The position numbers and the translations under genes are program-made. From Phycisphaerae bacterium (lineage in GTDB: Bacteria; Planctomycetota; Phycisphaerae; UBA1845), in the NCBI GenBank assembly GCA_021604825.1, contig BQJS01000264.1, positions 1 through 5,062 on the forward strand: 5,062 nucleotides of DNA, given 5' to 3'. Below the pieces are notes generated by a model. That model was not told the origin of the DNA. It searched no databases and worked only from the letters and a program-made list of their open reading frames with translations. Numbering within the stretch: position 1 is the first letter of the stretch; each line of letters starts with the position of its first letter. Shown here in pieces: positions 1 through 5,062 of the stretch.

Positions 1-1
1 G

Positions 2-2428
2 ATCCAAAAAGCCGGTGGAGGCACCGGTTTCGCCTTTGACGAACTGCGTCCCACCGGCGACTTTATCAAGAGTTCCGGCGGTCGAACCAGCGGTCCGATT
101 AGCTTCTGGCGGGCCTTCAGCGAAGCCACCAACGCGATCCAGCAAGGTGCGTTCCGGCGGGGGGCCAACATGGGGATGATGTACATCGATCACCCCGATA
201 TTCTCAAGTTCCTCCACGCCAAGGAAGATCTCTCGCAGTTCACGAATTACAATATCTCGGTCAAGGTCACCGATGAGTGGATGGAGGCGTATCGCGCCGC
301 ACCGGACGCGCCGCACGTCGTTCGCAACCCACGGACGAGCAAGACCTACTACATGCCCAAGAACTTGAAAGTTTGGGAATACGACCTGACGAGCTTGCCG
401 CTGGCGGAAAGCGTCAATATCGATGCTGAAGGTGCCGATGCTGAATGTGGTGGTGCGTATTACACCCGTCGCGACATTTGGGACATCATCGTCAAGAACG
501 CTTGGAAGACTGGCGAGCCGGGCGTCATCTACATCGACCGAATCAACAACGACAACCCCACACCCAACGTTGGTCGGATGGAAGCGACCAACCCGTGTGG
601 TGAGCAGCCGCTTCTTCCGTACGAAGCCTGCAACCTCGGCAGCGTCAACGTCGCCCGCTTCATCGACAACCCCTGCACCCCGCAGGCCAAAGTCAACTGG
701 AGCGCCCTGCGCACGACGATTCATGAGTCGACGCGCTTCCTCGACAACGTCATCGACGCCAACAATTATCCACTGCCCGAGATCGACGAAATTTGCAAAG
801 GCAATCGCAAGATCGGTTTGGGCGTGATGGGTTTTGCCGACGCGCTCTTCAACCTTGGCGTGCGATACGACAGCGAAGAGGGTGTCGAGTGGGGCGAGCG
901 CTTCATGAAGTTCCTCAACGACGAAGCCCACGCATACAGCGAAAAACTCGCCCGCGAACGCGGCTGCTTCCCGAACTGGAAGGGCAGCACGTGGGAGACG
1001 AAGCACGGCCGCGCGATGCGCAATGCGTGTTGCACAACCGTCGCACCGACCGGAACCATTAGCATCATCGCCGACTGCTCCTGCGGGATCGAGCCGCTGT
1101 TCAGTCTGGTCTTCTATCGCAATGTCCTCAAGGGGCAAGAAGAAGGCCGCGTGCCGATGATCGAAGTCAGCAAGATTTTCAAGAACGTGATTCAAGAGCG
1201 AGGGTTATTCAACACGGACGTGTTGGACAAGATCGCCACGGAAGGCACCCTCGCTCACATTCCGGATATGCCCGAAGATCTCAAGCACGTGTTCGTCTGT
1301 GCCCACGATATCAAACCGGAATGGCATGTGAAAATGCAAGCCGCCTTCCAACGTCATTGCGATGCCAGCATCTCCAAAACAATCAACTTCCCGGAATCGG
1401 CATCTGTCGAAGACGTCGAAACCATCTACCGCATGAGCTACGACCTCGACTGCAAGGGCGTCACCGTCTATCGTGATGGTTGTCGCAACGCGCAGCCGAT
1501 GGCGTTGAAAGACAGCGGTAAAGAAAAGGAAGACGCGAAAGCCGAGGCGCCCAAGGCTCAGGAAAAATCAACCAACGGCACATCGACGCCTGTTGTCGAT
1601 AGCAGCCTCTCGGCCGGTAAGGTCGACGAAACCGTTGAGCAGGCTTTGAAGGTGCCTTATCAAAAGCCCGTCGAGCATCCGCGCATGGAGCCGCGTACGC
1701 TTCCGGAAATCCTCAGCAGCGTCCGCATCCGTCAGATGACGCCGTTCGGCAACATGCATGTGCAGATCACGGTCGATCCGAAGACCGAACATGAAATGGA
1801 AGTCTTCGCCCAGCTGGGGAAGGGCGGCGATCTTGCCAACAGCGACCTTGAAGCGATCTGCCGTATGGTCAGCCTCTGGTTGCGTGCGGGCGGTAATCTT
1901 CGTCATGTCGTGCAGCAACTCAAGGGCATTGGTTCGAGCCTCCAGGTCAGCACCAAGGAAGGCAAGATCATGAGCCTTGGCGATGGGCTGGCTCGGGCGC
2001 TGACGAAGTATCAACGGGCCAAGACCCACTTCGGTTTGCAGCGGTTGCTGCTTGGCCAGTTTGATTTGGAAGAGTTGGATCGCGTTCGTCGCGGATTGGC
2101 CACCACGCCGGCTGCAAAAAATGGCGGTGCGTCGAAGACCGCGGCACCTTCGAGCGGTACAAAGGTCGCGGGTCGGATGGACCTGTCGGTTGATTCACCG
2201 CGAACGCATGACGTTGCGGACGATGACTCGCTAACGGGCATGGGGGCCAACGCATCAGCCACAGCAGTCGTGATGACAGCCCCCAAGGCACAAACGATGG
2301 CCAAGCCAGTCGCCGCCGCCCGGACGCAGCAGGAGCAGTTCAAAGTCCTCTGCCCGGAATGCCAAGGCCAATTGCACTACACTGAGGGCTGCTGCATGTG
2401 CCACGGTTGCGGATACGCCCAGTGCTAA
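2..2428 (+). CDS. nrdJ: Adenosylcobalamin-dependent (class II) ribonucleotide reductase, 5'-truncated
   Basis: Class II ribonucleotide reductase reduces ribonucleotides to deoxyribonucleotides in the cytoplasm, using adenosylcobalamin to generate the active-site thiyl radical. The frame is open from the first base of the window, so the ATG at 170 is internal; 808 residues are visible. Landmarks, numbered from the first visible residue, are GGGTGF at 5-10, FRRGAN at 51-56, and the NPCGE active site at 197-201 (Asn197, radical Cys199, Glu201). Cys210 in ACNLGS is the expected second redox cysteine. The phosphate-binding PTGTIS is at 349-354 and SISKTINFP at 456-464. A Lys/Glu/Ala linker follows (about 505-560), then a TSCPD-like domain (about 565-650), an Ala/Thr-rich linker (about 700-780) and a seven-cysteine tail at 784-808. 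The first redox cysteine and any N-terminal regulatory domain lie upstream of the window. No intein or frameshift is seen in the visible part. The family call is secure; exact domain edges are estimates. Confidence 0.96.
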   Translation: MQKAGGGTGFAFDELRPTGDFIKSSGGRTSGPISFWRAFSEATNAIQQGAFRRGANMGMMYIDHPDILKFLHAKEDLSQFTNYNISVKVTDEWMEAYRAAPDAPHVVRNPRTSKTYYMPKNLKVWEYDLTSLPLAESVNIDAEGADAECGGAYYTRRDIWDIIVKNAWKTGEPGVIYIDRINNDNPTPNVGRMEATNPCGEQPLLPYEACNLGSVNVARFIDNPCTPQAKVNWSALRTTIHESTRFLDNVIDANNYPLPEIDEICKGNRKIGLGVMGFADALFNLGVRYDSEEGVEWGERFMKFLNDEAHAYSEKLARERGCFPNWKGSTWETKHGRAMRNACCTTVAPTGTISIIADCSCGIEPLFSLVFYRNVLKGQEEGRVPMIEVSKIFKNVIQERGLFNTDVLDKIATEGTLAHIPDMPEDLKHVFVCAHDIKPEWHVKMQAAFQRHCDASISKTINFPESASVEDVETIYRMSYDLDCKGVTVYRDGCRNAQPMALKDSGKEKEDAKAEAPKAQEKSTNGTSTPVVDSSLSAGKVDETVEQALKVPYQKPVEHPRMEPRTLPEILSSVRIRQMTPFGNMHVQITVDPKTEHEMEVFAQLGKGGDLANSDLEAICRMVSLWLRAGGNLRHVVQQLKGIGSSLQVSTKEGKIMSLGDGLARALTKYQRAKTHFGLQRLLLGQFDLEELDRVRRGLATTPAAKNGGASKTAAPSSGTKVAGRMDLSVDSPRTHDVADDDSLTGMGANASATAVVMTAPKAQTMAKPVAAARTQQEQFKVLCPECQGQLHYTEGCCMCHGCGYAQC
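2351..2425 (+). other. C-terminal cysteine cluster of NrdJ (zinc-ribbon-like tail)
   Basis: The last 25 residues of NrdJ begin CPEC and end CGYAQC, with cysteines at visible residues 784, 787, 797, 798, 800, 803 and 808. The C-x2-C-x12-C-x2-C set (784/787/800/803) fits a small zinc ribbon, as seen in many long NrdJ proteins. The final C-x4-C pair (803/808) has the spacing of the C-terminal redox pair that relays electrons to the active site in ribonucleotide reductases. Zinc binding and the redox role are inferred from family knowledge and not shown by the sequence. The flexible Ala/Thr-rich stretch before it would suit a swinging arm. Confidence 0.7.
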
Positions 2429-2433
2429 AAAGT

Positions 2434-2460
2434 TCCACCTCAGCTTTCAATTGAGGTGGA
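2434..2460 (+). repeat. Inverted repeat just after nrdJ
   Basis: TCCACCTCA (2434-2442) pairs perfectly with TGAGGTGGA (2452-2460) across a 9-base loop, starting five bases after the nrdJ stop codon. No T-run follows, so it is not a standard rho-independent terminator by itself. It may protect the mRNA 3' end, or work with the second hairpin 17 bases downstream. Confidence 0.6.
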
Positions 2461-2477
2461 CATGCCATACCGAATCA

Positions 2478-2527
2478 AAGCTTGCCACTTGCCATCGATT
2501 CACGGTTGCAGGTGGCAAGCTTCTTTC
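2478..2527 (+). terminator. Probable nrdJ transcription terminator
   Basis: A 15-bp stem joins 2478-2492 to 2508-2522 (AAGCTTGCCACTTGC with GCAGGTGGCAAGCTT). It is complete apart from one T-G wobble and has a 15-base loop. The 3' arm ends in TT and runs into CTTTC, a short and imperfect pyrimidine tract. The position 50 bases after the nrdJ stop makes it the natural end of the nrdJ transcript. The weak T-tract means it could instead be an mRNA-stabilising hairpin or a partial terminator. Confidence 0.55.
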
Positions 2528-2664
2528 ATGACAGCCCGCGCGGATACGCTCTCAGCGAGGCCGACGCAACGGTTGGCTGATCGTGCTGGGCGGCTTCTGC
2601 CGGAGCCCTGAGCCCATAGCTACGTGGTTATCAGAGCATGGGGAAAAGTCCCGGTGGCTGTCAT
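2528..2664 (+). ncRNA. Candidate structured RNA closed by a 9-bp helix
   Basis: ATGACAGCC (2528-2536) is the exact reverse complement of GGCTGTCAT (2656-2664). Within the enclosed 119 bases three more hairpins can be drawn in series. One is TCAG/CTGA (2552-2555, 2577-2580) with inner CCGAC/GTTGG (2561-2565, 2572-2576). The second is GGG/CCC (2588-2590, 2606-2608) around CGGC-TTCT-GCCG (2591-2602). The third is CCCAT-a-GCT with AGC-ATGGG (2613-2621, 2635-2642). The result is a multibranched fold typical of structured RNA. The strand is assigned arbitrarily, because the fold can be drawn either way. It matches no RNA family I recognise. Folding by eye in GC-rich sequence is prone to false positives, hence the low confidence. 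Confidence 0.25.
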
Positions 2665-2688
2665 CCCCGGTTATCTGTACCACCCAAA

Positions 2689-2718
2689 TTGACCCTGTCA
2701 GGGCCGAAATCCGCTAAT
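2689..2718 (+). promoter_or_regulatory. Weak sigma-70-like promoter overlapping a small palindrome
   Basis: TTGACC (2689-2694) matches five of six bases of the -35 consensus. GCTAAT (2713-2718) matches four of six bases of the -10 consensus at an 18-base spacing. The palindrome CCCTG-T-CAGGG (2693-2703) overlaps the -35 box, where an operator might sit. The expected start near 2725 would give a transcript of about 305 nt ending at the terminator at 2988-3029. Matches this good occur by chance, so this is only a candidate. Confidence 0.2.
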
Positions 2719-2724
2719 TTAGAC

Positions 2725-3029
2725 ACGAATTTACCGTTTTTTCCGCGCCCTTCGCGATTTTTAGGCGTAGTAAAGGTGGCAGGAAGTTAAGTATCTGTCG
2801 ATAAAGAGTTACGGCTCGTTTAGTTCTCACGATGCTCATCAGCGAGCCCGCTGGCCGGTGGATTGGAAAATCGGTCGCAAGTAGCAGAAGTCATCATAAT
2901 CGACGGAGGGTTTGAGCGGCAGGCCAAAGCAAAGCATCGCCAAGAATTGCCGCCCAACATTGGCGTACCCGGCTTCTTTCCCCTCCGGAAAGCACCGTTA
3001 AGCCTAGTGCTTACGGTGCTTTCTTTTTT
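2725..3029 (+). ncRNA. Possible non-coding transcript upstream of an orphan terminator
   Basis: The strong + strand terminator at 2988-3029 implies that something is transcribed into it, yet the nearest + strand gene, nrdJ, ends 560 bases earlier behind its own hairpins. The stretch before the terminator has no persuasive coding frame. Local pairings can be seen: GGCTCG (2813-2818) with CGAGCC (2843-2848), and GATT-GGAA-AATC (2861-2872) with a GNRA loop. The 5' end is set from the weak promoter candidate and could be wrong by hundreds of bases. The alternative is that the terminator is a backstop between convergent genes. Confidence 0.25.
2988..3029 (+). terminator. Strong rho-independent terminator, + strand
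   Basis: GAAAGCACCGT-t-AAG (2988-3002) pairs with CTT-ACGGTGCTTTC (3010-3023), leaving one bulged T (2998 or 2999) and a 7-base loop. Six Ts follow directly at 3024-3029. The T-run is on the + strand only; read on the minus strand the stem is followed by a G-rich stretch, so it does not serve the opposing gene at 3118-3657. This is the clearest regulatory element in the window. Confidence 0.85.
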
Positions 3030-3117
3030 GCGCATGCTGCAATGCCCCTCTGACGGAATATTGATCTTCCATATTGCTGACGGCGACGAATATCACCCAG
3101 CGCCAGCGTGTGAATGC

Positions 3118-3657
3118 TCAGGAATTTCTGGGCGTCACTCGTGGCTCCGGCGACTCGTTACTTGATTCGTCCTTGAGTTTCCTGGGAATGATCGGTGCCA
3201 AGTGAGACAACGCCTCCTCTTTCCAAGCAAAGGACACGTCACACATAAGTGTGCCACATGCGATGATTCGTATAACTTTGCGAATGATCAAGCCGCCTAC
3301 CAGCATCGCAGCGAAAGCAATCAATAACGTGTTTGTGAAATTGCATTGTCGATTGGACCCGAATACAAACCCAACCATTCCGCACGCGAAAGAAATGTAA
3401 TACTGGCTGAAACCAAAGACGCTAAAGGCGCGAGGCTGTACCGGGTGGCGGATCTGTTCACAACACAACGGACTCTTGCACTTGATAGTCAATAGCGAGC
3501 ATTGAACGTTGTCTAGTATCTCGTTATCACAACCACACTGCGAACAACTCAGATAGTGGGCGTAGCGCTTCTTCCCGTAAGTATTGAGATAAAGGCAGCC
3601 GATCGGTAGAGCGCAGAAGAACGAGACTACGAGAATCCAAATGAGATCGCTCATCAC
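3118..3657 (-). CDS. Small cysteine-rich membrane protein, unknown function
   Basis: I do not recognise this 179-residue protein. Hydrophobic stretches at about residues 5-24, 78-100 and 108-126 look like three membrane helices. Between the first two lies a loop rich in cysteine (38, 41, 43, 53, 60, 65, 66), arranged roughly as C-x2-C-x18-C-x4-C. The C-terminal 30 residues are polar and rich in Ser, Pro, Glu and Arg. There are 13 cysteines in all. The frame opens GTG-ATG (3657 and 3654); either could be the start, and a weak GGGACGAG-like site just upstream does not decide between them. The gene begins 28 bases after the stop of the repeat-protein gene on the same strand, so the two are probably co-transcribed. 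Its G+C, judged by eye at about 50 percent, is lower than that of nrdJ. The cysteine loop after a first helix loosely recalls the N-terminal domain of prepilin peptidases, but no catalytic GxGD motif is present and I do not assign that function. Confidence 0.65.
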   Translation of the reverse strand: MMSDLIWILVVSFFCALPIGCLYLNTYGKKRYAHYLSCSQCGCDNEILDNVQCSLLTIKCKSPLCCEQIRHPVQPRAFSVFGFSQYYISFACGMVGFVFGSNRQCNFTNTLLIAFAAMLVGGLIIRKVIRIIACGTLMCDVSFAWKEEALSHLAPIIPRKLKDESSNESPEPRVTPRNS

Positions 3658-3685
3658 TCGTCCCGCTCAAACTTGTTATCGAGCC

Positions 3686-5062
3686 CTAATCTCCGAACAA
3701 CGCTCGGCTGTAGAGGCCGTAGTCGATTAGGTCTATGTCTTGATCGAAGTCGAAGTCGTAGCAACCGCAGCCGCTTGGAATCTGACCATCGCTGGCCGGG
3801 CCGGTAAAGCAGTTGGCGAATATCGGATAGGTGCCGGGTGATGCGTTGCCTTCGATCGGGCACTCGCATTCGTCCGGGACGTTGTTGCCGTTCTTGTCGA
3901 TGCTCTCGCCGAACAAGACGTCGCAGTCGTCAGGCATACCGCTGTCGTTGCAATCAAACTCGCACGCATCAATCTGATCGTTGAGGTTGCAGTCGTACGC
4001 CGAATCGATCGGAATCTCGCACTCGTCGATGATGCTGTTGCCGTCGCAGTCTATCGCGAGGCCTTCTTCGATTTCGCAACGATCGATGTATCCGTTTTCG
4101 TTGCAGTCGGTGTAGATTTCACCGTCGATGTCGCACTCGTCGGGCTTACCATTGTTGTTGCAATCGGGGTATTCACCGGACTCGACATCGCAACTGTCGA
4201 TGACGCCGTTTTCGTTGCAGTCGGTGAAGTCACCAAACTCCAAGTCGCAATCGTCCGGAATACCGTTGGTGTTGCAGTCGCCAATCTCCGGGTCGGCTGC
4301 GTCGCATTCATCCGGAACACCATTGTCGTTGCAATCGAAACCTGTCTCGCCGTTCAGATCGCACTCGTCCGGTTCATTGTTGTTGTTGCAGTCATTGCTG
4401 GTACCAGCCGCAACGTCGCAATCATCGGGAATACCATTCTCGTTGCAGTCGGGATTGCCGAAGAAATCGCACTCGTCCGGGCGATTGTTCTCGTTGCAGT
4501 CTTCGCTCGTGCCAGCCGCTATGTCGCATTCATCGGGCGTCTGGTTGTTGTTGCAATCGAACGAAATCTCAGAGAACAGGTCACACACGTCGAGGTAACC
4601 GTTGTCGTTGCAATCGCTGCTGGTGCCAAAGACGATGTCGCATTCGTCATACACACCATTGCCGTTGCAGTCGCCAACTTCGGGGTCGATCTCGCACTCG
4701 TCCGGCGTTCCGCTTTCATCGCAGTCGGTGCTGGTGCTGCCATTGATGTCGCATTCGTCGGGCACACCGTTGACGTTGCAATCGATGCCGATGTTCTGCG
4801 CCACGTCGCAACGATCCGGCACACCGTTTTCGTCGCAATCGTTGTCTTCGCCCGATTCGATGTCGCATTCATCGGGGATGTCGTTGCCATTGCAGTCTGC
4901 CGCAGAACCAGCCGCCAACTCGACGTCGTCATCGACTTCGTTGTTGTTGCAGTCGGTGGTCTCCGGCGGATCGACCGTTCCTCCGCCGCCTCCACCTCCG
5001 CCGCCCGGGGGTGGTGGGGGTGGAACTTCGGGTAGGCCATTGGTCCCAGGATCGGGCGGACC
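3686..5062 (-). CDS. Tandem DCNxNGxPDECDI-repeat protein with C-terminal dockerin-like domain, 5'-truncated
   Basis: The frame is open from the TAG at 3686-3688 to the window edge, giving 458 visible residues; the true start lies outside. In order they are a Pro-rich stretch, a hinge of six Pro then nine Gly (visible residues 14-28), twenty tandem units of about 19 residues (37-400) and a 58-residue C-terminal region. A TTG at 4916-4918 inside the first unit could be mistaken for a start, but the repeat pattern continues upstream of it. Each unit has two cysteines and acidic/Asn positions resembling the calcium loops of thrombospondin type 3 repeats and EF-hands. The C-terminus resembles planctomycete dockerin-like domains, with a D-x-D-x-D-x-D-I-D-L loop. 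I infer an exported or cell-surface protein forming a rod stiffened by calcium and disulfides. The signal peptide and any enzymatic domain would be upstream and cannot be seen. The visible part has 42 cysteines, an even number. Confidence 0.9.
   Translation of the reverse strand, partial: GPPDPGTNGLPEVPPPPPPGGGGGGGGGTVDPPETTDCNNNEVDDDVELAAGSAADCNGNDIPDECDIESGEDNDCDENGVPDRCDVAQNIGIDCNVNGVPDECDINGSTSTDCDESGTPDECEIDPEVGDCNGNGVYDECDIVFGTSSDCNDNGYLDVCDLFSEISFDCNNNQTPDECDIAAGTSEDCNENNRPDECDFFGNPDCNENGIPDDCDVAAGTSNDCNNNNEPDECDLNGETGFDCNDNGVPDECDAADPEIGDCNTNGIPDDCDLEFGDFTDCNENGVIDSCDVESGEYPDCNNNGKPDECDIDGEIYTDCNENGYIDRCEIEEGLAIDCDGNSIIDECEIPIDSAYDCNLNDQIDACEFDCNDSGMPDDCDVLFGESIDKNGNNVPDECECPIEGNASPGTYPIFANCFTGPASDGQIPSGCGCYDFDFDQDIDLIDYGLYSRALFGD
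3689..3862 (-). other. Dockerin-like C-terminal domain with one intact calcium loop
   Basis: The last 58 residues carry one clear dockerin-type loop, DFDFDQDIDLIDYG, then a short helix ending in ALFGD. Before it lies ANCFTGP, which resembles the end of a first dockerin half (FQNCFTGP-like) in planctomycete proteins. The calcium-binding loop that should precede ANCFTGP is missing and is replaced by a Pro/Gly/Ser-containing stretch. Three cysteines (ANC and GCGC) fit the cysteine-containing dockerin variant of this phylum. The comparison is from memory of family style, not from an alignment. Confidence 0.6.
3863..4954 (-). repeat. Tandem array of about 20 coding repeats, 57-bp period
   Basis: The units have consensus DCNxNGxPDECDI plus a variable linker of about six residues. 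Sixteen of the twenty are exactly 19 residues long. The codon for the first D of each unit begins (minus strand) at 4954, 4897, 4840, 4783, 4726, 4672, 4615, 4558, 4501, 4450, 4393, 4336, 4279, 4222, 4165, 4108, 4051, 3994, 3955 and 3898. The unit at 4726 is 18 residues, the one at 4501 is 17 and the one at 3994 is only 13. The last, at 3898, is cut off where the C-terminal domain begins. Cysteines alternate at C-x8-C within units and C-x9-C between them. On the + strand the array shows as recurring TTGCAGTC/TTGCAATC about every 57 bases. Units differ in sequence, so the array is old or under selection and not a recent slippage product. Confidence 0.95.
4979..5023 (-). repeat. Pro6-Gly9 low-complexity hinge
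   Basis: Fifteen codons encode six prolines and then nine glycines, just upstream of the repeat array. Such tracts usually act as flexible or extended spacers between domains, so another domain probably lies upstream of the window edge. The DNA is strongly strand-asymmetric, with runs of G on the + strand at 5007-5023 and G-rich triplets on the minus strand opposite 4979-5005. Confidence 0.85.

Larger units (their letters stand above)
2429..3117. other. Intergenic region between convergent genes, no convincing CDS
   Basis: This 689-base stretch separates the nrdJ stop from the stop of the opposing membrane-protein gene. I looked for tRNA, tmRNA, SRP RNA, RNase P RNA and known riboswitch signatures and recognised none. 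Short open frames on both strands (2863-3165 +, 2820-3035 -, 2832-2915 +) lack ribosome binding sites and recognisable sequence, and the first two run through a strong terminator. What can be supported is structural: two hairpins after nrdJ, a candidate folded RNA (2528-2664), a promoter-like site (2689-2718) and a strong terminator (2988-3029). No clear terminator for the minus-strand gene is seen in 3030-3117. Confidence 0.7.

Noticed and set aside
1568..2029. 153-codon open frame on the minus strand within nrdJ
   Set aside because: It lies wholly antisense to the conserved NrdJ C-terminal domains, has no recognisable family and fits the chance open frames expected opposite GC-rich codons.
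2528..2664. Possible miniature transposon with 9-bp terminal inverted repeats
   Set aside because: No target-site duplication flanks the repeats and the interior folds into ordered hairpins; a structured RNA explains it at least as well.
2528..2664. Cobalamin riboswitch, considered because nrdJ needs B12
   Set aside because: It lies downstream of nrdJ, no B12-box sequence is seen, and no downstream + strand gene exists for it to control.
2636..2670. GGGGAAAAGTCCCGG resembling the conserved GAGGAAAGUCC of RNase P RNA
   Set aside because: The partner ACAGAAxCCGG-type element and the rest of the RNase P fold are absent, and the stretch forms its own local hairpin.
2832..2915. 27-codon + strand frame (ATG at 2832)
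   Set aside because: No Shine-Dalgarno sequence precedes it and nothing suggests translation; it remains possible as a peptide within the orphan transcript.
2820..3035. 71-codon minus-strand frame
   Set aside because: Its start lies inside the T-run of the terminator, no ribosome binding site or known family is seen, and no coding bias is evident. Homologous open frames in relatives would change this view.
2863..3165. 100-codon + strand frame starting with TTG
   Set aside because: It has no ribosome binding site, runs straight through the strong terminator at 2988-3029 and overlaps the end of the opposing membrane gene.
4128..4598. 156-codon open frame on the + strand with repeated SHSSG-like units
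   Set aside because: Its repeats are simply the antisense reading of the Cys/Asn coding array.
3863..4954. CRISPR-like regular spacing of TTGCARTC motifs
   Set aside because: The 57-base period is coding, repeats are imperfect and spacers are not unique; the pattern is explained by the protein units.
4519..5040. 173-codon minus-strand frame rich in Ala, Thr and Arg
   Set aside because: It is the shifted reading of the same repeats; its composition (TATTT-like runs) lacks the Cys/Asp/Asn pattern and the dockerin end.

Overview
The window looks like part of a planctomycete chromosome, probably from the Phycisphaerae or a related lineage. The main evidence is a secreted-type protein made of about twenty 19-residue units of the form DCNxNGxPDECDI, followed by a dockerin-like C-terminus. 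As far as I know, that combination is typical of Planctomycetota. An adenosylcobalamin-dependent (class II) ribonucleotide reductase and a moderately high G+C coding style fit this. The taxonomic call is inference from protein style, not from a marker gene.

Layout: bases 2-2428 (+) hold the last 808 codons of nrdJ, whose 5' end lies outside the window. Two inverted repeats follow its stop codon (2434-2460 and 2478-2522); the second is the likelier transcript end. The 689-base gap 2429-3117 has no convincing protein gene. It does contain a possible folded RNA closed by a perfect 9-bp helix (2528-2664), a weak promoter-like site overlapping a small palindrome (2689-2718), and a strong rho-independent terminator on the + strand (2988-3029). 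That terminator has no obvious gene to serve, so a non-coding transcript of about 300 nt is possible.

On the minus strand, two genes run toward nrdJ. The upstream one (3686-5062) encodes the cysteine/asparagine-rich repeat protein and runs off the window edge. Its frame stays open to base 5062, so the TTG at 4918 is not a real start. The visible product has a Pro/Gly hinge, 20 tandem units (3863-4954) and a C-terminal dockerin-like domain that appears to have lost one of its two calcium loops. Only 28 bases further on is a gene (3118-3657) for a small, cysteine-rich, three-helix membrane protein of unknown function, with visibly lower G+C than nrdJ.

Functionally the window is two unrelated convergent units. 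One is nucleotide metabolism (NrdJ makes deoxyribonucleotides). The other is an envelope or export locus, in which the repeat protein probably acts outside the cytoplasm as a calcium- and disulfide-stiffened rod. Whether the small membrane protein works with it is unknown. The points most worth checking are the possible folded RNA, the orphan terminator, and the repeat protein with its small membrane neighbour.
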